The notes under the pieces are model-generated. The model saw only the letters and a list, made by a program, of their open reading frames with translations. It did not search any database and had not been told where the DNA came from. DNA of 64,000 bases, taken from contig OZ238267.1 of the NCBI GenBank assembly GCA_965178585.1, forward strand, positions 310,001 through 374,000, written 5' to 3'. Positions 25,148 through 34,536 of this stretch are shown here, in pieces (the stretch's first letter is position 1; each line of letters opens with the position of its first letter). This DNA comes from Marifrigoribacter sp965178585 (GTDB taxonomy: Bacteria; Bacteroidota; Bacteroidia; Flavobacteriales; Flavobacteriaceae). The translations under genes and the position numbers were made by a program.

Positions 25148-26287
25148 ATGAAAAACATCATCGTATTAGGTGCTGGAATGGTCGGAAGTACTATTGCAAT
25201 TGACCTTTCAAAAAAACATAAAATAACACTAACTGATTATAGTCAAGAGGCTTTAAATAAAGCTAAATTAAAATGTGACAGTTTAGAAATTCAACTATTA
25301 GATGTTACTGCCAAGGATACATTACAAAACACAATCAAAAATTTTGATTTAGTAGTTTGTGCGGTTCCTGGGTTTTTAGGATTCGAAACATTAAAAGCAA
25401 TCATTGAAGCAGAAATGAATGTTATAGACATTTCTTTCTTCTCAGAAAATTCATTAGAATTGGATGCTTTGGCAAAAGAAAAAGGAGTTACAGCAATTGT
25501 AGATTGTGGTGTTGCTCCTGGAATGGATAACGTTATTTTAGGTTATTATAACGAAAAAATGAAGCTTACAGACTTTGAATGCCTTGTAGGCGGTTTACCG
25601 AAAGTAAAAAAATGGCCATTTTGTTATAAAGCTCCTTTTTCACCAATTGATGTAATTGAAGAATATACACGTCCTGCACGTTATATAGAAAATGGAAAAA
25701 TGATAACTAGAGAAGCATTAACAGACTGTGAATATGTTGAATTTGATAAAGTAGGGACATTAGAGTCATTCAATTCAGATGGTTTACGTTCTATCATGTT
25801 TACCATGCCACATATTAATAATATGAAAGAAAAAACATTGCGATATCCAGGACACGTGGAATATGTACAAGTGTTAAAAGAAAGTGGATTTTTTGACACT
25901 AATGAAATTGAAATTAATGGCAATAAAGTGTCACCATTGGATTTTACAAGTAAAGTATTATTTAACGAATGGAAATTAGGAGAAACAGAAGAGGAAATTA
26001 CAGTAATGAGAATCACTGTAAAAGGAGAAAATGCTGAAGGAAAAATAGAAGAAGTTATTTATACACTTCATGATGAATATTGTTCAGAAACTAAAACATC
26101 GTCAATGGCAAGAACAACGGGTTATACCGCTTCTGCAGCAGCTAACTTATTTTTAGAAGGAAAGTTTGTAGAGAAAGGAGTTTTTCCGCCAGAGTTAGTA
26201 GGAAAACATGAGGAATGTTTTTATTATTTTATGAATTATTTAAAAGAAAGAAATATACATTATAAAAAGTCTTCTCAATTAGTTTAG
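25148..26287 (+). CDS. Saccharopine dehydrogenase family protein
   Basis: NAD(P)-dependent oxidoreductase. ATG at 25148 puts the Rossmann motif VLGAGMVG immediately after the start (residues 5-12), as in the family; the product is 379 residues. The catalytic-domain segment DCGVAPGMDN and the late RTTGYTASAAANL are conserved in lysine 6-dehydrogenase and carboxynorspermidine/saccharopine dehydrogenases. Exact substrate uncertain. Single-gene unit ended by the terminator at 26302-26340. Confidence 0.87.
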   Translation: MKNIIVLGAGMVGSTIAIDLSKKHKITLTDYSQEALNKAKLKCDSLEIQLLDVTAKDTLQNTIKNFDLVVCAVPGFLGFETLKAIIEAEMNVIDISFFSENSLELDALAKEKGVTAIVDCGVAPGMDNVILGYYNEKMKLTDFECLVGGLPKVKKWPFCYKAPFSPIDVIEEYTRPARYIENGKMITREALTDCEYVEFDKVGTLESFNSDGLRSIMFTMPHINNMKEKTLRYPGHVEYVQVLKESGFFDTNEIEINGNKVSPLDFTSKVLFNEWKLGETEEEITVMRITVKGENAEGKIEEVIYTLHDEYCSETKTSSMARTTGYTASAAANLFLEGKFVEKGVFPPELVGKHEECFYYFMNYLKERNIHYKKSSQLV

Positions 26288-26301
26288 TAGTTTTTTTAAG
26301 T

Positions 26302-26340
26302 GAAAAACCCGTCATAAGATAAATCTTAGACGGGTTTTTA
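26302..26340. terminator. Bidirectional terminator between convergent genes
   Basis: AAAACCCGTC ... GACGGGTTTT with an inner TAAGAT / ATCTTA extension, one bulged A and a 2-base loop; A and T runs at either side. Confidence 0.92.
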
Positions 26341-26360
26341 TTTTAAAAATAGTTATAAAT

Positions 26361-29300
26361 TTATTCTTTAATAAATCGTTGAATCATTATCTCTTCACCA
26401 TCATTTACTTCCATAAAGTAAACACCAGCTTGTAAATTTTCAACATTAATAGCTTGCTTTTTAAGCTCACCAGATAATATTTCTTGTCCAATCATATTAA
26501 CAACTCTATAAGTAATATAGGTGCTTTCTGTAATGATCTTAACAGATATATTAGATTTTGCTGGATTTGGATATAATAAGAAGTCACCTTCATTATCAAA
26601 TTCATTATCACCATCTCCAAGAACACTATTAACCACCCCTAAAGAAGTAATATTATTAGTCAAATTAGAAGACCCAGAATTTCCAGTAATTGTTACCTGA
26701 TCTATATAAATATGATCGTTGTTACCACTTGCATCGTTTCTAAATCTAAATTGTGCATTACTTGGGAAATTATAATTCCCAGAACTTATAGTTACAGTTG
26801 AAGAATAGAAAGTATTGTTATTAAAATTAGTTCCTCTAGCATATGAAGCTACTGTATTCCAAGAAGTTCCATCATGGTGTTGCACCCAGAAATCTTCTCC
26901 GTTTTCCATACTATAAGAATAGAAATAAAACTCAATATCAATAGAGCTATAACTAGATACATTCACATTGCTTAAAGTCATAACAGACGAATTAGTATTA
27001 TCTCTAATGCGAATAGATCTATTTCCTTCATATGACCTTGAACCATTGTATCTATATGAATCACTTCCTCCATCTACCCAGCCGTCCCAGCCAGATTCAA
27101 AATAACTTTCATTTAAGACAGTAGAACCACCGCCACCTGCGCTATCTGTGGTAACATTAACGGTGTTACTATACGATGAAGTGTTTCCAGCTGCATCTTT
27201 AGCTCTAACACTAAATGTGTAAGAAGTTGATGCAGTTAATCCTGTTACTGAAGCTGATGTTCCAGTTACCGACATTATATTGGTAGCTCCTTGATACACA
27301 TCATAACCAGTTACTCCTACATTATCTGAAGAAGCACTCCAAGAAAGATCAACTGTAGTTTGAGTTACATTTGAAGCAGCTAAACTTGTAGGCGCAGTTG
27401 GCGCTTGAGTGTCTGCTCCAGAAAGAGTTGTGAAATTAACGGTATTACTTGAAGCAGATTCATTTCCAGCAGCATCTTTGGCTCTCACACTAAAAGTATA
27501 AGAAGTAGCTGCAGTTAAACCAGTAATGTTTGCAGAAGTACCTGTTACAGTTCCAATAATAGTAGCTCCTTGATATACATCATATCCTGTAACCCCAACA
27601 TTATCAGAAGAAGCATTCCAAGAAAGATCTGCAGTAGTTTGAGTTACATTAGAAGCTGATAAACTTGTAGGTGCAGTTGGTGCTTGAGTATCTGCACCAG
27701 ATTGAGTTGTGAAATTAACCGTATTACTTGAGGTAGATTCATTTCCTGCAGCATCTTTAGCTTTTACACTAAAAGTATAAGAAGTAGCTGCTGTTAAACC
27801 AGTAATGTTTGCCGAAGTTCCAGTCACAGTTCCAATATTAGTAGCTCCTTGATACACATCATATCCTATTACTCCAACATTATCAGAAGAAGCGTTCCAA
27901 GAAAGATCTGCGGTAGTTTCTGTTATATTTGAAGCGCTTAAACTAGTTGGTGTTGTAGGAGCTTCTGTATCTCCACCTGATCCACTTTCAATACAAAACG
28001 GGGTTGCTTCAGAGCTTCCAAAACTTCCTCCAGTTTTAAATGCTCCACTAGAAGAAGATAAAGAATAGGAACCAGATCCATACGAACAACAGATTCCATC
28101 TCCATAAGTATCAGTAATCGTAAAAGTATAATCATCTACTGCTAAACCTGTAAAAGTTTCATTTACTGTTGAACCATCTGGATTTGAAGTTGAATAACTA
28201 TCTGAAGCAATTGTTGTTCCACTTGAGTTTTTTAGTGTCCAAGCAGTTTCTTCAGGATAATTATCAAATGTAATTGATAGTGTAATATCTCCGGTATAAC
28301 AAGTTGTTGGAGTTCCTCCTCCATAAGCATCACCTACACCTACCGCATGCCAAGCATTAGTAACTCCTTGTTCTTCTGCTCCATCTGCTCCATATAAATC
28401 TTGAGCAGATTGAATCATTGCTGCTCTAGCATCTGCATAAGTAGAATTTGCACTTAAATAGTTGTTAATAGCTCTATAAGAAATTGCAGCTGATTTAGCC
28501 ATTCCTATTCCAGAAACAGAAAAAGAATTTCCAATATCATTAGTTCCATTTCCACCAACTACAGCTAAATAAAACCAGTAGTTTAAAACACCCGAGTTGG
28601 TATGTACGCCACAATAATCATTACTTTGTGTAGGAGTACCACAATTAGGATTAATCCAATAAGTTCCTCCATAGGTGTCAGGTTGTCCTAATGAAGTAGG
28701 ATTACTCATTGATCTTAAAGCGGCAGAGCCACTACGTCTGTCAATTTCGTCACCGATTAACCAAATAGAAGCATCAGGGTTGGCATCGTTTCCATTTCCT
28801 TTTGCGAAATGTTCAACAGCAGCTCCCCAAATATCAGAATATCCCTCGTTTAAACCTCCAGATTCTCTTTGGTATGCTAAGTTAGCTGTATATTCAGTAA
28901 CCGCATGTCCAATTTCATGAGCCGCTACATCTATACTTGTCAGTGCGTCAAAATATCCATTACCTTCATTTCCATTTGAAGATCCATCACCATAAGACAT
29001 TACATTTAAAAACCAAAAAGCATTGTCATAATTATTGTCTACATGTACATAACTTCTAAGTTGTGCTCCATTTCCATCATAGCTATCTCTTCCATGAACA
29101 GTAGACCAATAATCATAGGTCTCCATTGCTCCCCAATGTGCATCTAATGCTGCATTATCTTTATCATTATTATCGTACTCTGCTGCTGTCCAGTTATTGT
29201 CGGAATCTGTAAATTGAGAATAACTAGTTATATATGGTAAAGAGTTTCCAACAGGCGCTAAATTATTAGCATTTCGGGTATAAACTTTTCTTCCAGCATC

Positions 29301-30131
29301 ACTAAGTATATAGTTTCCACCTGATAAAGTGGTTTCGATGGTTCTTGAACCACTATATCTTGTTGCAGCAGTTCCTGAAGCTAAACTTTCAAATTCTTCC
29401 ACGATTATTTTTGAAGAAGGAGTTTCTTCATTAGAACTAAAAGCTCTACCATCGTGTCCAAAATTATCTAAGTGCCTAACTTTATTATTAAAGAATAAAG
29501 CTTGCCCATTTTGAGCATCGATATAAAGATCTCCACCACCCATTGGTGAAATGGTATAAATATTAAATTTATAAGCAAGTTTCATGGTAGTTGTTTCTTC
29601 TTCAAAAACAGGTAAAATAACTAATTCACCTTCAGGTTTGCTATAACCTAATTCGTTTGATGCAGCTTCATCTTCCCATAAATAAGCACTTGCTCCTGTG
29701 TGAGAAATAGCACTATTAAATGCTTGAGTGTTTGAAATATTTGGAGAAGTATTAAGATCTTCAATTTTGTAAAATTCTGAACTTATAGATTCTACCATTC
29801 CATTCTTACTATGAAGTGTTAGTGTACCGAATTCTACTTTTACATTATTATAATATTGTTGGTTTTTTTGATGGTTATAACCAAGCTTGTCCTGTTCTTG
29901 TTTAATTGAAACGAAAGAAGTGTTATCTGACGAGTCAAAAACATTTTTTAATAATTGATTTGAATTTTGAAGACTGACTCTCTGGGATTCATTAAATTTT
30001 AAAAGCTTTGGTGGTGTTTTAGTTGGTTGTTGATCATTGGTTTTATCCTGCGAAAACCCTTTTATAGTTCCAGAAAAAAAGAACCCAAAGGTCAACAAGG
30101 CTAAAACAATTACATGTGATTGTTTTCTCAT
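26361..30131 (-). CDS. Secreted M4 (thermolysin-like) metalloprotease with three FN3 domains, T9SS cargo
   Basis: 1256-residue zinc protease exported through Sec and then the type IX system. Order: signal peptide (1-28), propeptide with PepSY/FTP-like region (about 30-230), M4 catalytic domain (about 270-600), a Cys-containing beta domain (CYTGDITLSITFDNYP), three fibronectin III repeats, a concanavalin/MAM-like domain (about 985-1165) and a type A sorting domain (LYPNPAKSNISVK, last 75 residues). The catalytic site is AAHEIGHAVTEY with zinc ligands His405 and His409, catalytic Glu406 and third ligand Glu429 in LNEGYSDIW. Likely acts outside the cell on proteins for nutrition. Confidence 0.95.
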   Translation of the reverse strand: MRKQSHVIVLALLTFGFFFSGTIKGFSQDKTNDQQPTKTPPKLLKFNESQRVSLQNSNQLLKNVFDSSDNTSFVSIKQEQDKLGYNHQKNQQYYNNVKVEFGTLTLHSKNGMVESISSEFYKIEDLNTSPNISNTQAFNSAISHTGASAYLWEDEAASNELGYSKPEGELVILPVFEEETTTMKLAYKFNIYTISPMGGGDLYIDAQNGQALFFNNKVRHLDNFGHDGRAFSSNEETPSSKIIVEEFESLASGTAATRYSGSRTIETTLSGGNYILSDAGRKVYTRNANNLAPVGNSLPYITSYSQFTDSDNNWTAAEYDNNDKDNAALDAHWGAMETYDYWSTVHGRDSYDGNGAQLRSYVHVDNNYDNAFWFLNVMSYGDGSSNGNEGNGYFDALTSIDVAAHEIGHAVTEYTANLAYQRESGGLNEGYSDIWGAAVEHFAKGNGNDANPDASIWLIGDEIDRRSGSAALRSMSNPTSLGQPDTYGGTYWINPNCGTPTQSNDYCGVHTNSGVLNYWFYLAVVGGNGTNDIGNSFSVSGIGMAKSAAISYRAINNYLSANSTYADARAAMIQSAQDLYGADGAEEQGVTNAWHAVGVGDAYGGGTPTTCYTGDITLSITFDNYPEETAWTLKNSSGTTIASDSYSTSNPDGSTVNETFTGLAVDDYTFTITDTYGDGICCSYGSGSYSLSSSSGAFKTGGSFGSSEATPFCIESGSGGDTEAPTTPTSLSASNITETTADLSWNASSDNVGVIGYDVYQGATNIGTVTGTSANITGLTAATSYTFSVKAKDAAGNESTSSNTVNFTTQSGADTQAPTAPTSLSASNVTQTTADLSWNASSDNVGVTGYDVYQGATIIGTVTGTSANITGLTAATSYTFSVRAKDAAGNESASSNTVNFTTLSGADTQAPTAPTSLAASNVTQTTVDLSWSASSDNVGVTGYDVYQGATNIMSVTGTSASVTGLTASTSYTFSVRAKDAAGNTSSYSNTVNVTTDSAGGGGSTVLNESYFESGWDGWVDGGSDSYRYNGSRSYEGNRSIRIRDNTNSSVMTLSNVNVSSYSSIDIEFYFYSYSMENGEDFWVQHHDGTSWNTVASYARGTNFNNNTFYSSTVTISSGNYNFPSNAQFRFRNDASGNNDHIYIDQVTITGNSGSSNLTNNITSLGVVNSVLGDGDNEFDNEGDFLLYPNPAKSNISVKIITESTYITYRVVNMIGQEILSGELKKQAINVENLQAGVYFMEVNDGEEIMIQRFIKE
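27150..27977 (-). repeat. Three near-identical fibronectin III repeats within the M4 protease gene
   Basis: Tandem units of about 273 bases (about 91 residues) sharing SSDNVGV, GYDVYQGAT and TGLTAATSYTFSV. The high DNA identity suggests recent duplication or ongoing recombination between units. Confidence 0.88.
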
Positions 30132-30302
30132 AATACGTTGATGTTTTAATGTTAATTATGTTAATTTAATTTTAAGTGATTACATAAATAGTTAAAATAA
30201 TTAACATATTAACGGTAAATTCCTACAACTTATCAATATACCTTAATTTATTAACAGTTATATTAGTTAATCCTCAATAATCATTATTGTTTTCTAAACA
30301 AT

Positions 30303-30310
30303 TATCTTTG
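30303..30310 (+). promoter_or_regulatory. -7 element of the ABC ATPase gene
   Basis: TATCTTTG ends only 4 bases before the ATG at 30315, implying a leaderless or very short-leader mRNA if used. Confidence 0.45.
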
Positions 30311-30314
30311 AATT

Positions 30315-32003
30315 ATGAATAACAAAGCCATACTCGATATAAAAAACCTTAGTATTTCCTTTGGGAATAAAAAAAATAAGGTAGAAGTGGTTCATGGTAT
30401 TTCTTTAAGTATTTCTGAAAATGAAATTCTAGGTGTAGTAGGGGAATCTGGTTCAGGTAAATCAGTTACTGCAATGGCAATTTTAGGATTATTGCCAGAA
30501 AAGAACACTATGTTAAAAGGTGAAATTCTTTTTAATAATAAAGACTTGCTTAACGAATCAAAAAATGAAGTAAGAAAGCTTAGAGGTAGTGAAGTTGCTA
30601 TGATTTTTCAAGAGCCAATGACGGCTTTAAATCCTTCTTTAACATGTGGTAGACAGGTTTCTGAAATTATTAGACTTCATTTAAAATATTCCGCTTCAAA
30701 AGCAAAAAAGGAAACGATTTTATTATTTGAAAAAGTTAAACTTCCTCGTCCAAAAGAAATTTATAACAGTTACCCTCATCAAATAAGTGGTGGTCAAATG
30801 CAACGGGTGATGATTGCTATGGCAATTGCTTGTAAACCAAAATTATTAATTGCAGATGAGCCTACAACTGCTTTAGACGTAACAGTGCAAAAGGAAATCA
30901 TGTTACTATTAAAGGAGATACAAAAAGAAACTAAAATGAGTATGCTCTTTATTTCTCATGATTTAGGTTTAGTTTCAGAAATTGTAGATCGAGTTGCGGT
31001 AATGTATAAAGGAGATGTTGTTGAAGAGGGTAGTGCTTTTCAAGTTTTTAAAATGCCGAGAGAAGATTATACAAAAGCTCTAATGGCTTCTAGACCAAGT
31101 TTAGATGTTCGTTTAAAGGAACTACCAACGATTGCTTCATTAGCTGAAAAAAGTTTTAAATCTATAGAAGTATCTCCTCAGGAAAGAGCTTTAAAGCATA
31201 GAGAGTTATATACTAAAAAACCACTTTTAGAAATTCTTAATGTAAAAAAGGAATATTATTCCAATGCTGGTTTCTTTTCTAAAAACAAAGTAATCAATGC
31301 CGTAGACGAGGTTAGCTTTAAGGTTTTTGAAGGTGAAACTCTAGGCTTGGTAGGTGAATCTGGTTGTGGTAAATCAACACTAGGAAAGGCTATTTTGCAA
31401 TTAGAAAAAGCGACCAGCGGAAGTATAAAATATAGAGGTAAAGAATTAACACAATTGAATTCTAAAGAACTAAGGAAACTTAGAAAAGAAGTTCAACTTA
31501 TATTCCAAGACCCTTACTCTTCTCTTAACCCAAGAATGCTCATAGGTGAAGCGATTATGGAACCAATGAAAGTTCATAAAATTGGGAAAAGCAATAAAGA
31601 AAGAAAAAACAAGGCACTAAGCATATTAAAGCGAGTAGAATTAGACGAAAGTTATTTTAACCGCTATCCGCATGAACTATCTGGTGGACAAAGACAGCGA
31701 GTGGGTATAGCTAGAACAATCGCTATGGAGCCAAAATTAGTTGTTTGTGATGAGTCGGTTTCTGCATTGGATATTTCGGTACAAGCTCAAGTTTTAAATT
31801 TATTAAATGAATTAAAAGACGATTTTGGATTCACTTATATTTTTATATCTCATGATTTAGCTGTTGTTAAGTTTATGGCAGATCAGTTATTAGTTATGAA
31901 GGAAGGTAAGATTGAAGAAATTGGTGATGCCGATGAGATCTATGCAAATCCAACAAAAGAATATACTAAAAAATTGATTGATGCTATTCCTAAGGGAATA
32001 TAA
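30315..32003 (+). CDS. Fused dipeptide/oligopeptide ABC transporter ATP-binding protein
   Basis: 562 residues containing two ATPase domains (about 5-265 and 305-560) joined in one chain, equivalent to DppD plus DppF. Walker A motifs GESGSGKS and GESGCGKS, signatures ISGGQMQR and LSGGQRQR, Walker B LLIADEPTTALD and LVVCDESVSALD. The oligopeptide-type C-terminal extension follows each domain (YTKALMASRP, YTKKLIDAIP). Cytoplasmic face of the inner membrane. The matching permease and binding protein genes are not adjacent. Confidence 0.94.
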   Translation: MNNKAILDIKNLSISFGNKKNKVEVVHGISLSISENEILGVVGESGSGKSVTAMAILGLLPEKNTMLKGEILFNNKDLLNESKNEVRKLRGSEVAMIFQEPMTALNPSLTCGRQVSEIIRLHLKYSASKAKKETILLFEKVKLPRPKEIYNSYPHQISGGQMQRVMIAMAIACKPKLLIADEPTTALDVTVQKEIMLLLKEIQKETKMSMLFISHDLGLVSEIVDRVAVMYKGDVVEEGSAFQVFKMPREDYTKALMASRPSLDVRLKELPTIASLAEKSFKSIEVSPQERALKHRELYTKKPLLEILNVKKEYYSNAGFFSKNKVINAVDEVSFKVFEGETLGLVGESGCGKSTLGKAILQLEKATSGSIKYRGKELTQLNSKELRKLRKEVQLIFQDPYSSLNPRMLIGEAIMEPMKVHKIGKSNKERKNKALSILKRVELDESYFNRYPHELSGGQRQRVGIARTIAMEPKLVVCDESVSALDISVQAQVLNLLNELKDDFGFTYIFISHDLAVVKFMADQLLVMKEGKIEEIGDADEIYANPTKEYTKKLIDAIPKGI

Positions 32004-32017
32004 TTAGGATATACTCA

Positions 32018-32518
32018 ATGAAAAAGATTATTGAAACTGATAGGTTGATTTTAAGGGAATTGAATAGAAATGATTCTCTTAGTTTTTATAATTTAAATTC
32101 CGACCCTGAAATTTTAAAATTTACTGGAGATAAACCTTTCTCATCTGTATCTGAAGCAGAAAAGTTTTTAATAAACTATTCAGATTATAACAAAAACGGA
32201 TTTGGGAGATGGGCAGTAATATTAAAAGAAACTAATTGTTTTATTGGATGGTGTGGCCTAAAGTTAAATGAAGAAAATTTAATTGATATTGGTTTTCGTT
32301 TTTTTAAAAAAGAATGGGGAAAAGGGTACGCAACTGAATCTGCAAAAGCTTGTATTGAATATGGGTTTAATCATTTAAATTTAAATGAAATTATTGGAAG
32401 GGCTTCAAAAGATAATATTTCTTCAATTAAAGTTTTAGAAAAAATTAATATGATGTTTTGGAAACTTGGCAGTTTTGAAGGTGTAGAGGATTCTGTCTAT
32501 TACAAAATATGTAAATAA
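32018..32518 (+). CDS. GNAT-family N-acetyltransferase (RimJ/RimL type)
   Basis: 166 residues beginning with the typical IETDRLILRELNRNDS and carrying FFKKEWGKGYATESAKACIEYGF, the acetyl-CoA-binding loop WGKGYAT. Likely acetylates an N-terminal amine or small molecule. Starts 14 bases after the ABC ATPase gene and is followed by a terminator. Confidence 0.88.
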   Translation: MKKIIETDRLILRELNRNDSLSFYNLNSDPEILKFTGDKPFSSVSEAEKFLINYSDYNKNGFGRWAVILKETNCFIGWCGLKLNEENLIDIGFRFFKKEWGKGYATESAKACIEYGFNHLNLNEIIGRASKDNISSIKVLEKINMMFWKLGSFEGVEDSVYYKICK

Positions 32519-32520
32519 AA

Positions 32521-32552
32521 AAACCCGTTCTAACCTCACAAAGAACGGGTTT
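32521..32552. terminator. Terminator shared by convergent units
   Basis: Stem AAACCCGTTCT (32521-32531) / AGAACGGGTTT (32542-32552) with a 10-base loop. The long A run lies on the left (plus strand), so the U tract is best for minus-strand transcripts coming from the right, though it can also end the GNAT transcript. Confidence 0.85.
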
Positions 32553-32864
32553 ACCTTTATCTGTATCGTTGCAGACTTGGGGTTGTTAAAAATAATTAAC
32601 TATCAATTATTACATAATTAAAAAAACTTTCTTAGCAACATAAATTACATTCTTAAGTAGGTAAAATGTTTCTTTGGTTGCTTTATATAACTTTTTCATT
32701 TAGGTTAAGTTCGTTAAGTTTGGGATGGCTAATATGAACAATAAAATTCAATAAACAAGCTAAAAAGCATAAATATTCGATGAAATGCACTTTATTTTCA
32801 CATTTAGAGTAGACAAAGCCTTGTAATTTGAATTAAATTTTAAAAGGAAAAGATAAAAATGAAT
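32553..32864. other. 312-base region between terminator and DUF1028 gene
   Basis: Contains a possible 29-codon minus-strand gene (32610-32699), a TAGGTTAAGTT block (32701-32711) and a short GC-richer tract 32560-32585 just before the terminator. Nothing else recognised. Confidence 0.5.
32610..32699 (-). CDS. Possible micro-protein (29 aa), unknown
   Basis: ATG at 32699 to TAA at 32610-32612. The product begins MKKLYKATKETFYLLKNV and is very basic (seven Lys) with a hydrophobic C-terminal half ending in VFLIM, so a membrane-associated amphipathic or transmembrane peptide is possible. No homologue recognised. It is followed on the same strand by a spacer and the strong minus-strand terminator at 32521-32552, consistent with a real short transcript. 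Could also be chance. Confidence 0.3.
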   Translation of the reverse strand: MKKLYKATKETFYLLKNVIYVAKKVFLIM

Positions 32865-33866
32865 TTATTTTTTAATCCACTTCATTGATTTTGAAGTTTT
32901 ATCATGAGTTAATTTCACAAAATAAACTCCTTTAGAAAAACCGGAAACATTAATATCTTTTTTAGAATTAATTTTTGATTTAAAAATAGTTTTACCAGTT
33001 ATAGAGATAATTTCTACTAAAACAGAATCTGAGTAAATTTTATTTGTTTCAATAGTAAGTATGTTTTTAGCTGGATTAGGATGAAGAGAAAACTCAATGC
33101 CTTTGTTAATTTCATTAACACCTAAAGTTTCACAATCTCTTTCTGCATCAAAAAGAGTTTGCAATTCTGTAATTGGTTCTATTTGGTCATTTGCACCAGT
33201 TCTAACAGATAATAAAAATGAAGGATTCCCAAAAGTATCTGAGGGTTGTGCCACTTTTACAAATGAAAATAACGAAGAGGTTCCATTATTAGTACAACGC
33301 ATATCTGCTCCAACCATATTTGCTCCTTGTAAAGCTGCCATTAATTTACAAGCAAGATCTCCTTCAGCATTTAAAAACCCTTGTTCCATGCCATCCAATA
33401 CTACTTGACCTAATAATATATTTCCTTGGATAGAATAATTCGGGCCTGTAATATGGTTCTTATAATCATCTGTTGAAGTTCCTGTATGAGCTGCCGTTTC
33501 TATATCTTCTCCAACCTTTCCAACAATACCGTATTGCCTAAGTTGAGGTTGATTACTAATATCATTATCAATTAACCATTGAATAATTTCACTAGGAGTA
33601 TCTCCAGCATTCATTCTATTTCTGGCATTTACTTGATTAGCGGGAACGTACCATGCCTGAGTATTAATAGCACCTACTCCAGGGAATAACTCCCCTAAAA
33701 AATCATCTGTTGGTAAATTTGCAGCATCTAAATCTACACATGATGCACCAGCGCTACCAACTTCACCAGTTAAAGGATCCATTGCAACTATTGAAAAAGT
33801 ATCTTGACTTTTTGCATTAGTAACGATCAGAAGCAAAAAACAGAAACTAAATATATTTTTAAGCAT
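32865..33866 (-). CDS. Secreted DUF1028 protein with T9SS sorting domain
   Basis: 333 residues: signal peptide (1-20, ending TNAKSQ), a DUF1028 domain (about 21-240, starting TFSIVAMDPLTGEVGSAGASC) and a type A T9SS C-terminal domain (about 258-333, LHPNPAKNILTIE ... GVYFVKLTHD). DUF1028 proteins have an Ntn-hydrolase-like fold but no established reaction. Attachment to a T9SS signal predicts an extracellular or cell-surface location. Ten bases downstream of scoB on the same strand, though a role in ketone-body metabolism is not implied. Confidence 0.9.
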   Translation of the reverse strand: MLKNIFSFCFLLLIVTNAKSQDTFSIVAMDPLTGEVGSAGASCVDLDAANLPTDDFLGELFPGVGAINTQAWYVPANQVNARNRMNAGDTPSEIIQWLIDNDISNQPQLRQYGIVGKVGEDIETAAHTGTSTDDYKNHITGPNYSIQGNILLGQVVLDGMEQGFLNAEGDLACKLMAALQGANMVGADMRCTNNGTSSLFSFVKVAQPSDTFGNPSFLLSVRTGANDQIEPITELQTLFDAERDCETLGVNEINKGIEFSLHPNPAKNILTIETNKIYSDSVLVEIISITGKTIFKSKINSKKDINVSGFSKGVYFVKLTHDKTSKSMKWIKK

Positions 33867-33876
33867 AATAATTATT

Positions 33877-34536
33877 CTAATTAAATGTCATTTCTGGAAT
33901 ATCTCCTTCAATAATCAAATCACCTTCAGTGGCATTCTTAATTTCTTCTATAGATACTCCTGGAGCTCGTTCTAATAATCTAAAAGAGTTATTTTCTATT
34001 TCTAAAACTGCAAGATTACTTACAATTTTTTTCACACAACTAACGCCAGTTAATGGTAATGAACAACTTTTCAATAATTTAGATGCACCAGCTCTATTGG
34101 TATGCATCATTGCAACAATAATATTATCTGCAGATGCGACTAAATCCATAGCCCCACCCATACCTTTAACCATTTTACCAGGAATTTTCCAATTGGCTAT
34201 ATCTCCATTTTGCGAAACTTCCATAGCTCCTAAAATCGTTAAATCTACGTGCTGTCCACGAATCATAGAAAAACTCATTGCTGAATCAAAAAATGAAGCG
34301 CCAGGCAATGTGGTAATTGTTTGTTTTCCAGCATTAATTAAATCTGGATCTTCTTCTCCTTCAAAAGGGAAAGGTCCCATACCTAAAACACCGTTTTCGC
34401 TTTGAAATTCAACTTCAATATCATTTTGTACAAAATTGGCAACCAACGTAGGAATTCCAATTCCTAAGTTTACATAGTAACCATCTTTTACTTCCTTAGC
34501 AATTCTTTGTGCTATTTGTTCTTTGCTTAATGCCAT
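33877..34536 (-). CDS. scoB: 3-oxoacid CoA-transferase subunit B
   Basis: Beta subunit of succinyl-CoA:acetoacetate-type CoA transferase, cytoplasmic. 219 residues with the active-site Glu47 in the SENG motif (EFQSENGVLGMGPFP) and the NLGIGIPT segment. Its start codon shares one base with the stop of scoA (TAATG). Acetoacetate is the most likely acceptor by family but not proven. Confidence 0.93.
   Translation of the reverse strand: MALSKEQIAQRIAKEVKDGYYVNLGIGIPTLVANFVQNDIEVEFQSENGVLGMGPFPFEGEEDPDLINAGKQTITTLPGASFFDSAMSFSMIRGQHVDLTILGAMEVSQNGDIANWKIPGKMVKGMGGAMDLVASADNIIVAMMHTNRAGASKLLKSCSLPLTGVSCVKKIVSNLAVLEIENNSFRLLERAPGVSIEEIKNATEGDLIIEGDIPEMTFN

Noticed and set aside
33929..34405. 158-residue plus-strand frame
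   Set aside because: Antisense of scoB, which has the conserved active-site motif and full length.
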